Positions 10,816-22,900 of a DNA stretch of 64,000 nucleotides are shown here, piece after piece. How positions within the stretch are numbered: the stretch's first letter is position 1; each line of letters starts with the position of its first letter. This DNA comes from Scalesia atractyloides (lineage: Eukaryota > Streptophyta > Magnoliopsida > Asterales > Asteraceae). The DNA lies in NCBI GenBank assembly GCA_947069175.1, contig CAMTDV010000027.1:42793369-42857368 (forward strand), given 5' to 3'. The position numbers were made by a program, and so were the translations under genes. The notes below the pieces were generated by a model. It made no database searches, was not told the DNA's origin, and saw only the letters and a list, made by a program, of their open reading frames with translations.

Positions 10816-11425
10816 TACTATGTTCTTTTTTTTTTGCTAATTACTGGTATGTGCATTTTCAATATAATAATTTTTTTTTGTTAATTTTCAGCATGTGCGT
10901 TTTCTAGATAATATTATTACTTTGGGAAAATGTAAAAAAAAATATAACCAAGTTTGCTAGTTGTTCCAATTAAGGTCATCTGAACTATTCTTGTCTCTAT
11001 AAAGTAACTAAACTTAAATTTAGTGTTCTAATAATGTGTAATTACCAGGTCACCGGGTTATCATTGTATTCTTTTATTTATTTTTTTCTTTCCATGCTAT
11101 TTTATTTATTTTAGGAAAACATATCATGAACCCTAAAAAAACCCTTTACCACGTTTCAGTTTCAACCATCAATTAAAATTGGCTTTTGTGACCTTCAAGA
11201 CTTTGATAGCAATTAGAAACCTCGTATCTGGCAACCAGTTTGGTTTTTTATGTTCTTGGCAATCGATAATCCTCGACTAGATTGGCTTTTGCCGATTCTT
11301 GGCTTTTTCTTGATAAGTAATATTGCAATCTCATCCGGATTTGTTTATCAGATATGAATTTAAATGCTTATCAGATATGAACTCTCATAGGTATTTTAAA
11401 ATAGGAATATTATATTTTAATAATC
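10816..11425. other. AT-rich spacer with no recognised feature
   Basis: It consists of T-runs and A-runs with no conserved domain in any frame and no clear terminal repeats. The right edge is the approximate breakpoint of the inverted Athila 5' segment. Confidence 0.5.
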
Positions 11426-12225
11426 TCAACTTTTTTCATTAGTCGCTAACATGTTGGGGTATTTGTCTTTGAAATTGTTGTCTTTGTTGTGGCATTTGCG
11501 GTTGAAGAACTTGTGGCTGTGGTCTAACAAACTCTTGAACAGGTTCCGGCTGTTGCCTTTGTGCATATACAAATCCACCTTGAGTTCCCATTTGAGTTCC
11601 ATCATCCCATGTCCTTTCTCTTCGTATTCTTCGAATTCATTCTCATAACCATCGCCATAACCATCCAATCGTGTCCTTATTGATTGTATAAATGGAGGTT
11701 GTTGATACTGAAATCTTTGTTGTGGTTGTGGTTGTTGTTGTGGGGCCGGGTGGTATGGATTATGGGAGGGTTTTATTGGAAAGGAAGTGGTTGACTTTGT
11801 TGAGAAGACGATTGACTGGATGTTGGGAAAAATGGATAAGGGTGGAATGTTTGATGATGGTTGGTAACTAAATGTATGTTGTGTGCTCAGGGAATTGTGG
11901 TGTTGGTAGGTTTAATCTCACTCGAGGATGTAGAAACTATTGTAGGAATTGGAGGATGGGTGGTTGGAATTGTTTGACTCGTAGTGGGAGTTGGTGGATC
12001 CATTGTGCTTTTTGGTGTAGTGGGAGACCCAACAATCTTGTTCTCCCGAATTAAGACTCGGTTCCTTCTTAGCGTCCGTTCCATTTCAGGATCAAAAGCT
12101 AGTGGTGATGACTTGTGAGAGCCTCTAGTATGCATACACCTATAAGTACCTTCACACTAACACAACCAGCGAAGACCCGAAAATAACAAACACAAACTAT
12201 AAAGATAACACATGTTGCGCACTAC
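11426..12225 (-). pseudogene. Athila gag N-terminal region and leader, inverted
   Basis: Read on the minus strand after the primer-binding site, an open frame (12135 down to 11887, 82 aa) contains FDPEMERTLRRNRV, the start typical of Athila gag. Further down, in another frame, is a Gln/Pro-rich tract (for example QPQVLQPQMPQQRQQF, about 11530-11450). The segment then stops abruptly near 11426. The plus-strand Athila body starts at 19327 in a similar Gln/Pro-rich gag stretch, so the two look like halves of one kind of element. No complete gag is present. Confidence 0.6.
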
Positions 12226-12243
12226 TCCCCAACAACGACGCCA
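12226..12243 (-). promoter_or_regulatory. Athila primer-binding site (tRNA-Asp type), minus strand
   Basis: The minus strand reads TGGCGTCGTTGTTGGGGA, starting 6 bases inside the LTR end at 12249. This matches, with a few transitions, the TGGCGCCGTTGCCGGGGA type used by Athila/Tat elements, complementary to the 3' end of tRNA-Asp. It fixes the block at 12249-12729 as a 5' LTR in reverse orientation. Confidence 0.75.
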
Positions 12244-12248
12244 AAATT

Positions 12249-12729
12249 TGATGTGAGGTCAAAGTCTCACTCAAAAATAAACCAAATACTCTAATTAGAT
12301 AGTGGTAAATAGGTATCGAACACAGGGAGTTTGTGGAAAATGTGCTTGCTAAGTAGTTTGTGAATTACTAAAATTAAAACTAAAATGCAGAAAAGTAATA
12401 CCAAGATTTGATTTTTTGGTTTGTAGAATTAAAGTTAACTAAATATCACTCAACAAGATTTGATTTAGAAATGAGAAGGTATGTTCTCTCCCGGTTTCAG
12501 GTTTCTATGAATGACAATGTTAAAGTTTAATTGGGATGAACTTCATAGACATAGTTCATGAGTGTGTGTTTGATTGTGATAAAAGGGGACCAAGTACTTG
12601 GATTACAAGAATGCAAGGTGGTTACCCGATAAAGAGTTTCATGTAGCCAACCCTGAATCCCTCCCAATAAATTCTAATTGTTTATGGCACCAATAACTGA
12701 TGTTTTAGAAAACGAAATTTAACAATACA
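12249..12729 (-). repeat. Truncated 5' LTR of Athila, inverted
   Basis: Its reverse complement aligns by eye with the last 480 bases of the plus-strand Athila LTR (about 29370-29852), ending with the same GACCTCACATCA terminus. Shared blocks include TTGGTGCCATA, TTTATTGGGAGGGATTC and CCAAGTACTTGG. The first 670 bases of the LTR are missing, and the sequence switches to copia env-like DNA at about 12729. Confidence 0.85.
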
Positions 12730-12789
12730 TCCTTTACATAAGTCAACTCCACCAGATTTGAAGAAATACAAAAAGGTTGATCAAAACAT

Positions 12790-13965
12790 GAGTGACAAAG
12801 GCTATGGGTCATTCTTCACCAAGGAAACTTGTAGGATTGTTGGGCCAGAAGTGGTGAAAAAGATTGAAACAATCATAACTGAGAACAAAACACACCTTTG
12901 TTGCTCACAGGAGTGGAAATGCGTATGTTGTAGATATGTTGAAAGATAATCCAATGTTTAATGCCTCTATGTTCTCAGCTGCCTCTAACAAGGAGACAGA
13001 ACTATGGCATAGAAGACTTGGTCACACAAATCTCAAAACTATCACCACACTCACAAAACAAGGTCCTGTTAGGGGCCATCCACCAAAACAATTCAGATGT
13101 GATGAACATTGTATTTCCTGTCTAAAAGGTAAACAACATAAAAGTTCATTCAAATCTATTGATGAGTCCAAAAATAGTCAACGTTTACAACTGTTACACA
13201 TGGACTTGTTTGGCCATGTTTAAATCATGAGTCTTAAAAAGAAGAGGTATTGTCTTGTCATAATTGATGATTTTCAAGGTTTACATGGACTTACTATTTT
13301 CACTTCAAAGATGAGACTTCAGGTATTTTGCAGGACTTTGTAAGAAAAGTTGAAAAGCAATTTGATGTGCTAGTAAAAATATTCAGGAGTGACAATGGAA
13401 TAGAGTTTAAAAATAAGGAGTTGGATGAATTCTGTGTGTCAAAAGGGATTGTAAGGTAGTACAGCATCCCAAGGACACGAGAACAAAATGGGGTGGTTGA
13501 AGGAAAGAATAGGACTTCAATTGAGGCTACTAGAACAACGCTTTTAGATTCAGGTTTACCATTGTCCTTTAGGCAGAGGCTGTAAACACTGCTTGCTATG
13601 TGCAAAATTGAGTTTTAATCAACCCCAAACATCAAAAGACTGCTTATGAAATTCTGCTCAAAATCAAACCATTGATCTCTTATTTCAAAATCTTTGGCTG
13701 CCTTTGTTTCATTTTAAACTTAAAAGATTCAATTTCAAAATTTGCAGCTAAAGTGGATTGTAGTTATATTCTAAGATACTCAACTACTGCTAAAGTCTAT
13801 AAAGTGTTTAACACAAGGACAAGGGGTGTAGAAGAGACTTTGAATGTAAAGTTCAATGAACTTTCTTCTTTAAAAATCCCAGCAAATCCTGCTGAATTGT
13901 TTAATTTAGATAAATTTACATTTGAAGATATATCTGTCAAGACTAACAATGCAGGTACATCATAA
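12790..13965 (+). pseudogene. Copia integrase remnant (A2)
   Basis: The pieces 12758-12949 and 12936-13223 carry the zinc-binding region (LWHRRLGHTNLKT and CISCLKGKQH). The core keeps IIDDF (first Asp, about 13262), FRSDNG (second, about 13386-13403) and GVVEGKNR with the catalytic Glu at about 13498. A C-terminal piece (13672-13965) continues it. Stops at several points make it nonfunctional. It is the better preserved of the two family A integrases. Confidence 0.8.
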
Positions 13966-14900
13966 TCTTCTCATCAAGATTATGGATTTGATATTTTGGA
14001 TCCACATGCACTTTCATGTGTGAAGAGTTCAGGGAACTCATGAGAGTAGAGTTTGAGATGAGTGCCATGGGTGAACTTCAATGCTTTCTGGGTCTATAAG
14101 TTAAGCAAATTATTAACAAAATTTGGTATGAATGATTGTAAACCATGTAGTACAACCATGGCCACCACAAAACTAGTCACTATTGATGATAAAGATGACT
14201 TGATTAATCAAATACTTTATAGAAGCATGATTAGGTCATTATTGTAGCTAATTGCATCAAGGTCGGACGTTATGTTTGAAACATGCGTATGTGCAAGATC
14301 TCAGTCAGCACCTAGAAAGTCAAACCTTATAGTTGTAAAAAGAATATTCAGATACCTAAAAGGTGCTCCCACACTTGGTATCTGCTATCCTGCTAATGGT
14401 AGTATTCAACTTTCAGGTTACTCAGACAGTGACTTTGCTGGTTGTCATACTACAAGGAAGCCCACTTCAGGAGGATGCCAGTTTTTAGGCGATTGCTTAG
14501 TTTCTTGGCAAAGCAAAAAGAAAGCAGCGGTTTCAACATCTATAGTATAGGCTGAATATATTGTTGTTGAAAGCTTTACAACTCAACTCTCGTGGCTTAA
14601 AAATTAGTTGCTGGATTTTGGTGTGACTGCATTAAAGACTTCTTTGATGTTGGATAGTGAAGCAGCTGAAAACATCATTAAAAATCCAATTTCTCATTCC
14701 ACAACCAAGCATATTGACATCATACATCACTTTGTGAAGGATTGCTATGAAAAGGTTTGCTTCTCTGTATCATGTTCCAACCTAGGATCAGCTGGTAGAG
14801 TGTTAACAAAAGCTTTAGACACATCCACCTTTAAAAAGATTGATCTCTCGAATTGGCATACTAAACATGGATTAAAAACAAAAATTTGTTTTCCATAAAT
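13966..14900 (+). pseudogene. Copia RT thumb and RNase H remnant (A2); RT core deleted
   Basis: Integrase sequence ends at about 13965, and within 25 bases the frame resumes in the RT part just after the catalytic box (DILDPHALSCVKSS-like, then GELQCFLGL). About 1 kb present in A1 is therefore missing. RNase H follows: RSMIRSLL, VKRIFRYLKGAPTLG, SGYSDSDFAGC, FLGDCLVSWQSKKKAAV. The end (HIDIIHHFVKDCYEK) is at about 14715-14755. Confidence 0.8.
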
Positions 14901-15160
14901 AAATACATTAAAATGTTTTTAGAAAATCAAAAATCTATCCATAAAAATAGTTGTAATTGAAAATTTTCAAAAATCCTTAAAGTCTATTTCAAACCACTGT
15001 TTCTAAAACACTATTTGGCTAAATTCCATCCATGCTGAAAGGTATCCTCCGTCCTCATTCACCAATGTTAGAAACCACTTTTGTCCTAACCTCTAATGTT
15101 TATCCTCTGATAGGCTAAAATTAGCCATTGTTCATATACATTGTTCCCAACCTTTGTTGC
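14901..15160 (+). other. Copia A2 post-pol spacer, left part
   Basis: This noncoding DNA is homologous by eye to 4541-4835 of A1, sharing CATAAAAATAG and AACCACTGTTT words. It is interrupted at 15160 by the solo LTR and resumes at 15853. Confidence 0.6.
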
Positions 15161-15847
15161 TGTTAGGATCTGAGTTTGAAACTGTTATGAAAGTTCTAAA
15201 AATGAAAGATGAAAGACAATAAATCAGATGTAAATGCAGCGGAATGATGTATTTTAATTCGTAACAGTTGAGAGATTGTTTTTCGTTATCATACTTTTAG
15301 TGATGGTAATCACATGCATATAAATCACAACCCCCCCAGCCTAAGATCACTGATTTGTTCGTACAGAATGTAAAGATGAATGATAGATTGATAATTGATG
15401 AAAAGTGATCAAATAGAACAGTACAGGCACTATTCTATTTATACTAGAATCCTAACCACTGAGCATCTTATGATGATGTCAGCATGAAAGCGACACTTAA
15501 CAAAATTAAAAAAACTAACAACATCTACTAAGCTAACCATTGCTATAACGAAACATTACAAAGACTAATAGTAAAACAATGATGAGACATCTTCTGTTGG
15601 CCTTCAGCAGAGGTTTGCCTTGGCAAACCTTTAGCTTTAGTCTTCAGCAGCGTTTTACCTTGGCAGCCCTTTAGCTTTAGACTTCAGCAGAGCTTTGTCT
15701 TCAACTGAGTTTTGCTATGGCAGACCTTTGACAATTAGTCTTCAGCAAAGCTTGACTCAGGCAGATGTTATCTTATTATTAGGATCAAAGGTTGTAGTAT
15801 ATTTTGGCTTAAGATCATCTGTTCTTTTGTAGTGTTCAATTCCAACA
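15161..15847 (-). repeat. Solo LTR of copia family A, reverse orientation, 5-bp TSD
   Basis: On the plus strand it starts TGTTAGGATCTGAG and ends TTCAATTCCAACA, the reverse complement of the family A LTR. It is flanked by a perfect 5-bp duplication GTTGC (15156-15160 and 15848-15852). No internal sequence remains, so unequal recombination between two LTRs left a single copy. It includes degenerate 40-bp repeats (about 15600-15740) and the stem-loop at 15412-15439. Confidence 0.92.
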
Positions 15848-15852
15848 GTTGC

Positions 15853-16089
15853 TTTCCAATAGAGGTTACCTAACCACTGTCGTCCATTACAAACAGAGGT
15901 TATCAGGTGTACAGATGTTAGCCATCGGATCTTTCAAAAATCCGCTGCCATGTCAGCATTCACTTTTTCCCTTTAAAAAACCCCTATTTCATCTGAAACA
16001 GAGCTTACACTACCGACTTGAATTCAAAATTCATACAAAGCGGTTTTTACTCTCATCTTCTTCAAACCCTCTCACTTCCTTCTCCGATC
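15853..16089 (+). promoter_or_regulatory. Conserved leader before env-like ORF (A2)
   Basis: It matches the A1 leader (about 4835-5054) across its length, including ACAGATG-TAGCCATC, CCGCTGCCATGTCAGC and the short run before the ATG. It keeps similar spacing to the start codon in both copies. See the A1 entry for the inferred role. Confidence 0.4.
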
Positions 16090-19000
16090 ATGGCGCTACA
16101 AATCAAAACTCCTCATAACTACCTTCCATATTCTGAGAAAAGCAACAAAAAAAGCCTAATAATTGATGTGTTAACATAATCAAAATACTACACTATCCTA
16201 ACTGCCGATGCACTAGTATACGTGGATACCCTCCGACAATTCTGGGCAAATGATGAAGTTCAATTTCAAAAAAAAAGGCCCTTTGGTATAACATCAAAAG
16301 TCAGAGGAACCATTATTCAGATATCCCATCTTCCATATCCATAATATTTGCTCTAAATGACCAAGCAGGTAATAGTACCTTTGACAAGCAACACCTACAC
16401 ACTGAGTTCATTGAAAGTGGGTATGAGGGTCAATTAATAGGAGTTAATATTTTTAAAACTCAATTCCTTCTGAAATCAAATATTTTTTCCATACCTTACT
16501 CATATGTCTCTCACCCAAGGCCACCTATTTAATGAGATTACTCAAAAAGTTCAATACTTGGGATATGCCATTTGACAAATTCATATTATAATCTATCCTA
16601 GGAATTGTTCTCAGACCTGTGGCAAATGTAAGTACTATTTAAGGGAATAAACCTAAAGCTTTTCTTATGTATCCCAGAATTTTAAGCTTTTACCTTCAAA
16701 ACCAAGTTTCTGAAAAAGATTTCAACAAGGTAAAGCTTTTAAAATGACAAGTCTTACGAATGAAACTTTTACTAGAATGCGAGATAAAAAGTCAAAAGTT
16801 TCCAAAACACAGGCAAAGGGGGATGAGAATGTTTTAGATGAGTCCACATCTGTTGCTCAACCCTCTGTTGTTGAGCCAACTTCTCCTGGTGATCATGACA
16901 TAACAACCATTGTTGTGAAACCCACACTAGAAAAATCCAAAAAGAAACCCCCCACATACAAAAAGCCCACAAAAAGAAACAATTAAAAGAGGCACCTCTG
17001 GAAGATGAGATCCCAGAGGATAACCTTGTAGCAACACCAAAGCGACTAGAAACCACTTTTGTTACTTCCTCATAATAGATTGAAAGATCTCCACCCATTC
17101 AAACTCCTCTTGAATCCTCACAAAAGGACCAAGTTGTAAGCACATGGACACCAACTCATGAGGCAGATTTTTCACTTGAAAGTCTGTTTTTAAGCCCCTC
17201 TCCCAGGGTTGTCTCTCTTTTAACTTCACAATCCTCCACTCCAATTCCACCCACATTTATACCTCTGTTTGCAACAATTGATACTACTCAGACACAAATC
17301 AGTTTCTCTCAATCACCTTCTAAAGAGAGCAAACTTCCACAAGTGACTGAGTCTGAGAGAGATCAACTTGCTAGCCCACAAACAGTTGAGGAGGCTACAC
17401 CCCTTGAGTTACCTGTAACTCTTGGTGGTAGTTCAAATGAAGAAGCCACTAAAACTAGTGAAATAACAGTTTCTCAGTTGGATAGTGGTTTCATTTATAA
17501 GACTTCCTTGAAGGCAACAACTATTGAGGATACAATTGTAACCTTTGTTCCAGTTGGAAGCCCCAGTACCAAGAAAAAGGGGCATTTAGTTCTGATGATA
17601 TGGAGTCTTCTCCTATTATGGAACCAAATAAAACTACCTCTGGTAAGGATTTAGATGATCCTATTAATTTAGCTGATGAATTAAGATACAAGGATTTAAC
17701 GAAGAGGATGCATCAATGGAATCTTCCATAGATGAAACTAAAAGCATGATGAAACAAATGTTACAAAACTCTGCCAGTCAACCTTCTACTCAGCAAATTG
17801 CCAATGAGTTGTGGAAATCAGTGCAACCCCTCATCCAAGCTCAAAGGAATTTGGATGATATAAACCACAACACTTACATGGAGTTGATAAGGAATATGGT
17901 TGAGGCCAGATACAAGGTTACACAATATGACATTAGGCCATTGGGGAACATTTGTTAAAGACCACTGGTTCTGCCCCTCCAACTGTACTTCAAGCAGAAG
18001 TGGAAGATGATGCCAAAAGGGGGAGAATGACGAGTTAAGAAAGTTGCAACCTTCATCACAAGCAAAACCATCAAAGGTGAAACAACAAAAGCAAGGATCT
18101 GCTCCTTAACAATCAACTCCAAGCTCTACTGAGGCATCAGATGCTAGAAGGGCAAAAGGGATTGATGAGACCCTAAATAAGAAAGCTATAGAGATTGACT
18201 CAGAAAAGCAGAGAAGGCAAGATACACTGGAAAGCAAGGCCTCTTTATTAATTGAACAAGAACAGGCTATGTAGAGGGAAAAAGAGGATCTTGGCATTCA
18301 AAAAGGAGAAAATCAATAAGAAATGTTAGACAGCCAATTACCACCCCTCCTAAAACCACTGACCTAGGTCTACAAGAAGTGTATCCTCTGCTGCACCCAA
18401 AACAAAATCCTCACCAAAACCCTCATCACAAAAATCCTCTCCACCAAAACCCTCACCACAAAATATTTCATCATAAAAATCACCTCCAAACTAACCAACA
18501 AATGTTGAAACAACATATGTATCAGCAAAATGTTTCAACAACCTCTGCCCTCTGCCATGATAACCTTTCCCACACCTACACAACCACTGCCCACACCACC
18601 AAAAATTCCATTACGCCCACCTTTACCTAAAATTAAATCCACATGTAATAGAAAAACTTATGTTGTGGAAGAAGATGATGAGGAGGTTCCATCACTAATC
18701 CCCTTATCATCTACCCCCATTGCAGCCACACCACTCTTATCATTTCCACCAAAATCCACTTCACTACCATCCACTCAACCACCATCACAAGTCATCCCAC
18801 TGGCTGCTCGGTATCCTCTTGAGATTCTTGCTATACAAGGAGAAATTAAATCATTTTCTCAACAGAGTATGCATCACAAAGATCCTTCCCATCGCTTTTT
18901 GGTTATCGCAAGCCTAAGAATCTAGATGAATATTTGAAGCTAAAAGTAAAATAGGCTGAGAATATTGGAAAAAAGTTGTGCAAAGGGAAGGATGACAGGA

Positions 19001-19326
19001 CTGCTCAAGGGATCTTGTCGCTAGAACTTAGCAAGGTTAGAAAGATAGAAGATTTTGCTAAGGACCTATGAAAGTCCATGTCTTAGAAGTCAATCAATGC
19101 TAAGCTTGATAAGGAACTAAGGCAGGATTACCTTGATAACATTATGCAGCATAAACCATGCAAAGCAAAAAGAGCACAGTTCAAAGACTAGTCCACATAT
19201 GATCTCAAAGAAGAAATAGAAAGAATTCAAAAAACGCTCAATGATCCTTTACATAAGCCAATTCTACCAGATTGGAAGAAATACAAAAACGTTGATCAAA
19301 ACAAGGCAATGAAGCTAAAAAGAAAA
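16090..19326 (+). pseudogene. Env-like ORF of copia A2, decayed
   Basis: It starts with ATG 16090 (MALQIKTPHNYLPYSEK, close to the A1 start) and contains YVDTLRQFWAND, ITSKVRGTIIQIS and YLGYAI in shifting frames. Later come the Lys-rich tail (16900-16990), the Ser/Pro-rich spacer (17343-17654), the coiled-coil-like segment (17716-17958) and a His/Pro/Thr-rich low-complexity region (18379-18925). A charged end follows at 19020-19326. The 3' end equivalent to A1 8160-8767, with its polypurine tract and LTR, is replaced by Athila DNA. Confidence 0.65.
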
Positions 19327-19399
19327 TGTCACTCCACCACCTCAACCATATGCACCTCAAAGGAAAATGCCAAGACAAGTAGGTCAACAACCAAGAGTG

Positions 19400-20030
19400 C
19401 CATTAGGTGTTCCGAGAAGACATAACCGTGAGGTAGTAAGGGGTATTGAAGCTCATTTAGACCGATCATTACTAATAACCCTTCCCCGGTTGTGATTCCT
19501 CCAAATTGTCAAGGAAGGAGGTTTGAGGTTAGAACCAACTCACTCCAAAGTTTACCAAATTATAAGGCGTTGGCCACGGAAGAAGCATATTATAATTTGA
19601 AAGCTTACGATTCCATTTCCAACACTATTGGAGGGCAAGGTTTTTCATCCGCTGATGCCAAATTGGTAGTTTTCCAATTTTCTTTGGAAGATAAAGCGAA
19701 GAGACGGTTTTATACATTGCCTTCTACCTCAATTTATACTTGGGCCAAAATGCAACAAAGGTTTTTGGAAGAATTCTTCACTGCTCAAAAGACTAATGAT
19801 GCAAGACGTAGTCCAAGAAGATTCCAACAACAATCGAGTGAGATGTTTCATGAGGCATTCGAGAGGTTTAGCATGATGATTAAAAATTGCGCTCATCATG
19901 GTATTGAGCTTTTTGTGAGTTTGTTGAACGCCTTTCATAAGGGGTTGAATTCGGAAGATGTTCGTGATTTAGTGCCAAATTACTAATGGTACATTTGGTA
20001 CCAATTTTGAGCAAGATGATTGAGCATTTT
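19400..20030 (+). pseudogene. Athila gag domain
   Basis: The open frame 19492-19986 (164 aa) holds the retrotransposon gag core: FEVRTNSLQSLPNYKAL, FSLEDKAKRRFYTLPSTSIY, TWAKMQQRFLEEFF, EMFHEAFERFSMMIKNCAHHG and LNAFHKGLNSEDVRDLV. In the family this builds the capsid. The upstream sequence (19345-19490) continues the gag N-terminus in another frame, so a frameshift precedes the core. The domain is short of the N-terminus lost at the 19327 breakpoint. Confidence 0.8.
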
Positions 20031-21120
20031 TGGAGAAAATGTCGGTCACTTCAAAGAGGAAGGCTCAATCTTCTAGAAGAGCAAGGGAAGTTATCGCGAG
20101 ACTGCAAGTACATGATGTGGATGATGGGGAGTTCAGGCCACTAATCAGGTATATGATGTGTTTACTAATTGTAATGGCCATGTGGCAGATATTTGTTTGG
20201 GAATTTAAGACCAAATTGAGGAGGTGAATGTAATTCAAGGCCAAGGGGGAGGTGGTAGGAACTTTAACATGAATTGGAACACCTACCACCCTGGTTTGAG
20301 TAATCACCCAAATTTCCATTATGGAAATCCGGCGAATCAAGCTAATCCTAATTACCAAGGAAATCAAGATAATTATATTCCTCACCAACAATTCAATAAT
20401 CAAGGTACTTATCAGGGCGGGATACTAAAGTCTTTCAAAGGCAATTTCAACAACCGGGAAATGGGCAAGGTGGGTCATTAGGTCAAGTTGCTTTGAGTGG
20501 GAATGAAGTTATGGATATGCTTAAGATGATGCAACAAAACATGCAAAGAAGAAAGCAGATGGATGAGGCTCGTTTGCAAAAGGATGAAATTCGTGACAAA
20601 GCCATCCAATCTTTGACCACTCAAATGGGTCAACTTGCAACAGAAGGTAAATTCTTCCCATAAATCTTCTTGTAATACTCCTATTAACCATGTTAGTATT
20701 TTAAGAAGTGGTAAAGAATATAAAACCAATCTATCACTGACTTTGGTTGATGGAGTGGTGGAGGATATTATTGGGGTGGAAAGTGTTGATGAAGAATCTT
20801 TACCCACTAATGTTTCTAAAAAACCTAATTTTGAAAAAGTAATTGAAAAACCCTGAATGATAAGGACAAGGGAGTGGATCAAGTTAAATCCCATTTCCTT
20901 CAGCGTTAGTTGACCCTGGTAAAAAGAATGTTATTTCAAAAAGGGGTCCTCAAAAGGAGGGAATGTGGGAGGTTTTCAAACAAGTAAAGGTTAACCTTCC
21001 ATTACATGAAATCAATTAAACAAGTACCCACTTACGCAAAATGTTTAAAAGAATTGTGTACCAAAAGAGGCAACAAAAAGTGCCACCAAAAAGGGTGGAT
21101 TTAACTTAAAGGGTAAGCGT
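20031..21120 (+). pseudogene. Athila gag C-terminal region
   Basis: Asn/Gln/Gly-rich coding sequence (20224-20481, with GNPANQANPNYQGNQDNY) is followed by a frameshifted segment with MLKMMQQNMQRRKQMDE and a short open piece 20635-20856 containing ISILRSGKEYK-like sequence. Such low-complexity tails sit between capsid and protease in Athila elements. Several stops are present. Confidence 0.6.
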
Positions 21121-21480
21121 GATTTTAAAAGGGGGTCTTCCTCCTAAGCTCCAAGATCTGGGAACGCCATTAATTAACATACAAGTTGGTGATTTTCAAA
21201 TGTCAAGTGCGTTGTTGGATCTTGGAGCTAGAGTGAGCATTCTCCCGGGGGCTTATATGACCAATATGATTTTAGTCCATTGAAACGGGTCGAGACAACG
21301 GTTGTATTAGCCAATTTGTCTCATAAGCTTCCCCGAGGGATTGTGCGGGATGTGATAGTAAAAGTGGAGGAATTTTACTAAACCGACGACTTTTTTTGTT
21401 TTGGATTACTCATCCATTGACCCTATTCAACAACAAAATGTTATTCTGTGTCGACCATTTTGAACACTGCTCATGCCATT
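21120..21480 (+). pseudogene. Athila aspartic protease remnant
   Basis: The frame reads LINIQVGDFQMSSALLDLGA at about 21165-21230. The active-site DLGA takes the place of the usual DTGA/DSGA; DLGA is normal for Athila proteases. SILPG and then VVLANLSHKLPRGIV follow. At least one frameshift (about 21250) and a stop interrupt it. Confidence 0.65.
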
Positions 21481-21549
21481 ATTGATTGTTGTTAAGGTAC
21501 AGTCGACATGGAATTCGGAAATAGAAAAATGTGTTTAAAAGTTTTTACT

Positions 21550-22900
21550 AATGTTTCTAACTCTTTGGGTAGTGATGAGTAATTCATGGCAGATTTTGTT
21601 GACAGGTGTGATCGGCACGAGTATGAGGAAGATTCTTTGGAAACTTGTGTTTGTGATGTTTCTGAACAGGTACATGTATGTGCTTTGGGAGTGGAAAAGC
21701 AAAAGCAAAAGGCATTGGCAATGCGAGAAGGGCGACCACTATGTACCCACCAAGTTGAGAATTTACCAGCCGAGATTAGTTCGGTCACCAAGCCTTCTTT
21801 GGAATGCCCACCACAAGTTGAATTGAAAGACTTGCCGAGTCACTTGAAGTATGCGTTATTGGGTGATGATGAGACATTACCGATCATCATCGCTTCCAAC
21901 TAGGATGAGGTTCAAGAGCAAGGTCTTTTGAATGTGTTGAAGACTCATAAGGAGGCTATAGGATGGACAATTGCCGACTTGAAAGGCATTAGTCCGTCCA
22001 TAGTTATGCACAAGATTATCACCACCGAAGATGCAAAACCAACCCGAGAGACACAAAGAAGATTCAATCCCAACATATGGGAAGTTGTGAAGAAAGAGGT
22101 CATCAAGTGGTTGGATGCAAGGATTATTTACCCCATTTCAGATAGTGCATGGGCGAGTCCTACACAGGTAGTACCAAAGAAAGCCGGCATATAGGTAATC
22201 AAAGATGAAAACGGTGAACAAATCGCCACCCGACTGGTCACCAGATAGTGAGTGTGCAACGATTATAGAAAATTGAATGCCACTACCTCCAAAGACCGTT
22301 TCCCGTGACCCCATATTGATCACATAATTGAAAAAAAAATCCAGTCAAAAATACTATTGTTTTTTGTATGGGTACTCGGGTTATAATCAAATTGCAATTC
22401 ACCCTAATGAACAACACAAGACCACCTTCACAGGTCCTTATGCCACTTTTTCCTTTAGGTGAATGCCATTTGGATTGTGCAATGCCCTGGCCACTTTTCA
22501 ACATTCTATGATGAGTATTTTTTTGGACATGGTCGGAGATTCACTTAAAGTATTCATGGATGATTTTTTCCATTTTTTGCCCAACTTTTGAGTTTTGTCT
22601 TGATGAATTAGAAAACATTTTGACAAAATGTGTTAAGACAAACTAGGTGGTAAGTTGGCAGAAAATTCATTTCATGGTACAAGAGGGTATTGTTTTGGGT
22701 TATGTAATTTCGGATAGGGGAATGGAGATAGACAAGGCAAAAATAAGGGTAATTTCATCTTTGCAACCACCGAAAATATTAAAGAGGTGAGTTCATTTTT
22801 GGGACATGCGGGTTTTTACCAGAGATTTTTTAAGGGTTTTAGTGTAATTACTAAGCCATTATGTAATTTGTTGATAAAAGATGTTCCATTTGATTTTACT
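21550..22900 (+). pseudogene. Athila reverse transcriptase remnant
   Basis: The piece 21586-21903 holds the pre-RT linker. The piece 21928-22194 holds the RT start (GWTIADLKGISPSIVMHKI, NPNIWEVVKKEVIKWLDA, SDSAWASPTQVVPKK). Continuation at 22255-22530 shows VCNDYRKLNATT, QIAIHPNEQHKTTFT-like and FGLCNA sequence in shifting frames. The catalytic box region is at about 22550 (VFMDDFFHF-like, two Asp residues retained). Many stops are present. Confidence 0.75.

Larger units (their letters stand above)
12730..19326 (+). mobile_element. SIRE-like copia A2, 5'-truncated, with internal deletion
   Basis: It opens with 60 bases of env-like sequence (12730-12789), also found at 19246-19305, joined directly to the pre-integrase region. 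Integrase follows. Most of RT is deleted (junction near 13970-13990), then come the thumb, RNase H, a spacer interrupted by a solo LTR (15161-15847) and the env-like ORF to 19326. Gag, protease and both own LTRs are absent. The Athila body begins at 19327. Confidence 0.75.

Noticed and set aside
20065..20894. Minus-strand open frames of 112 and 138 codons
   Set aside because: They are shadows of the Asn/Gln-rich Athila gag C-terminus.
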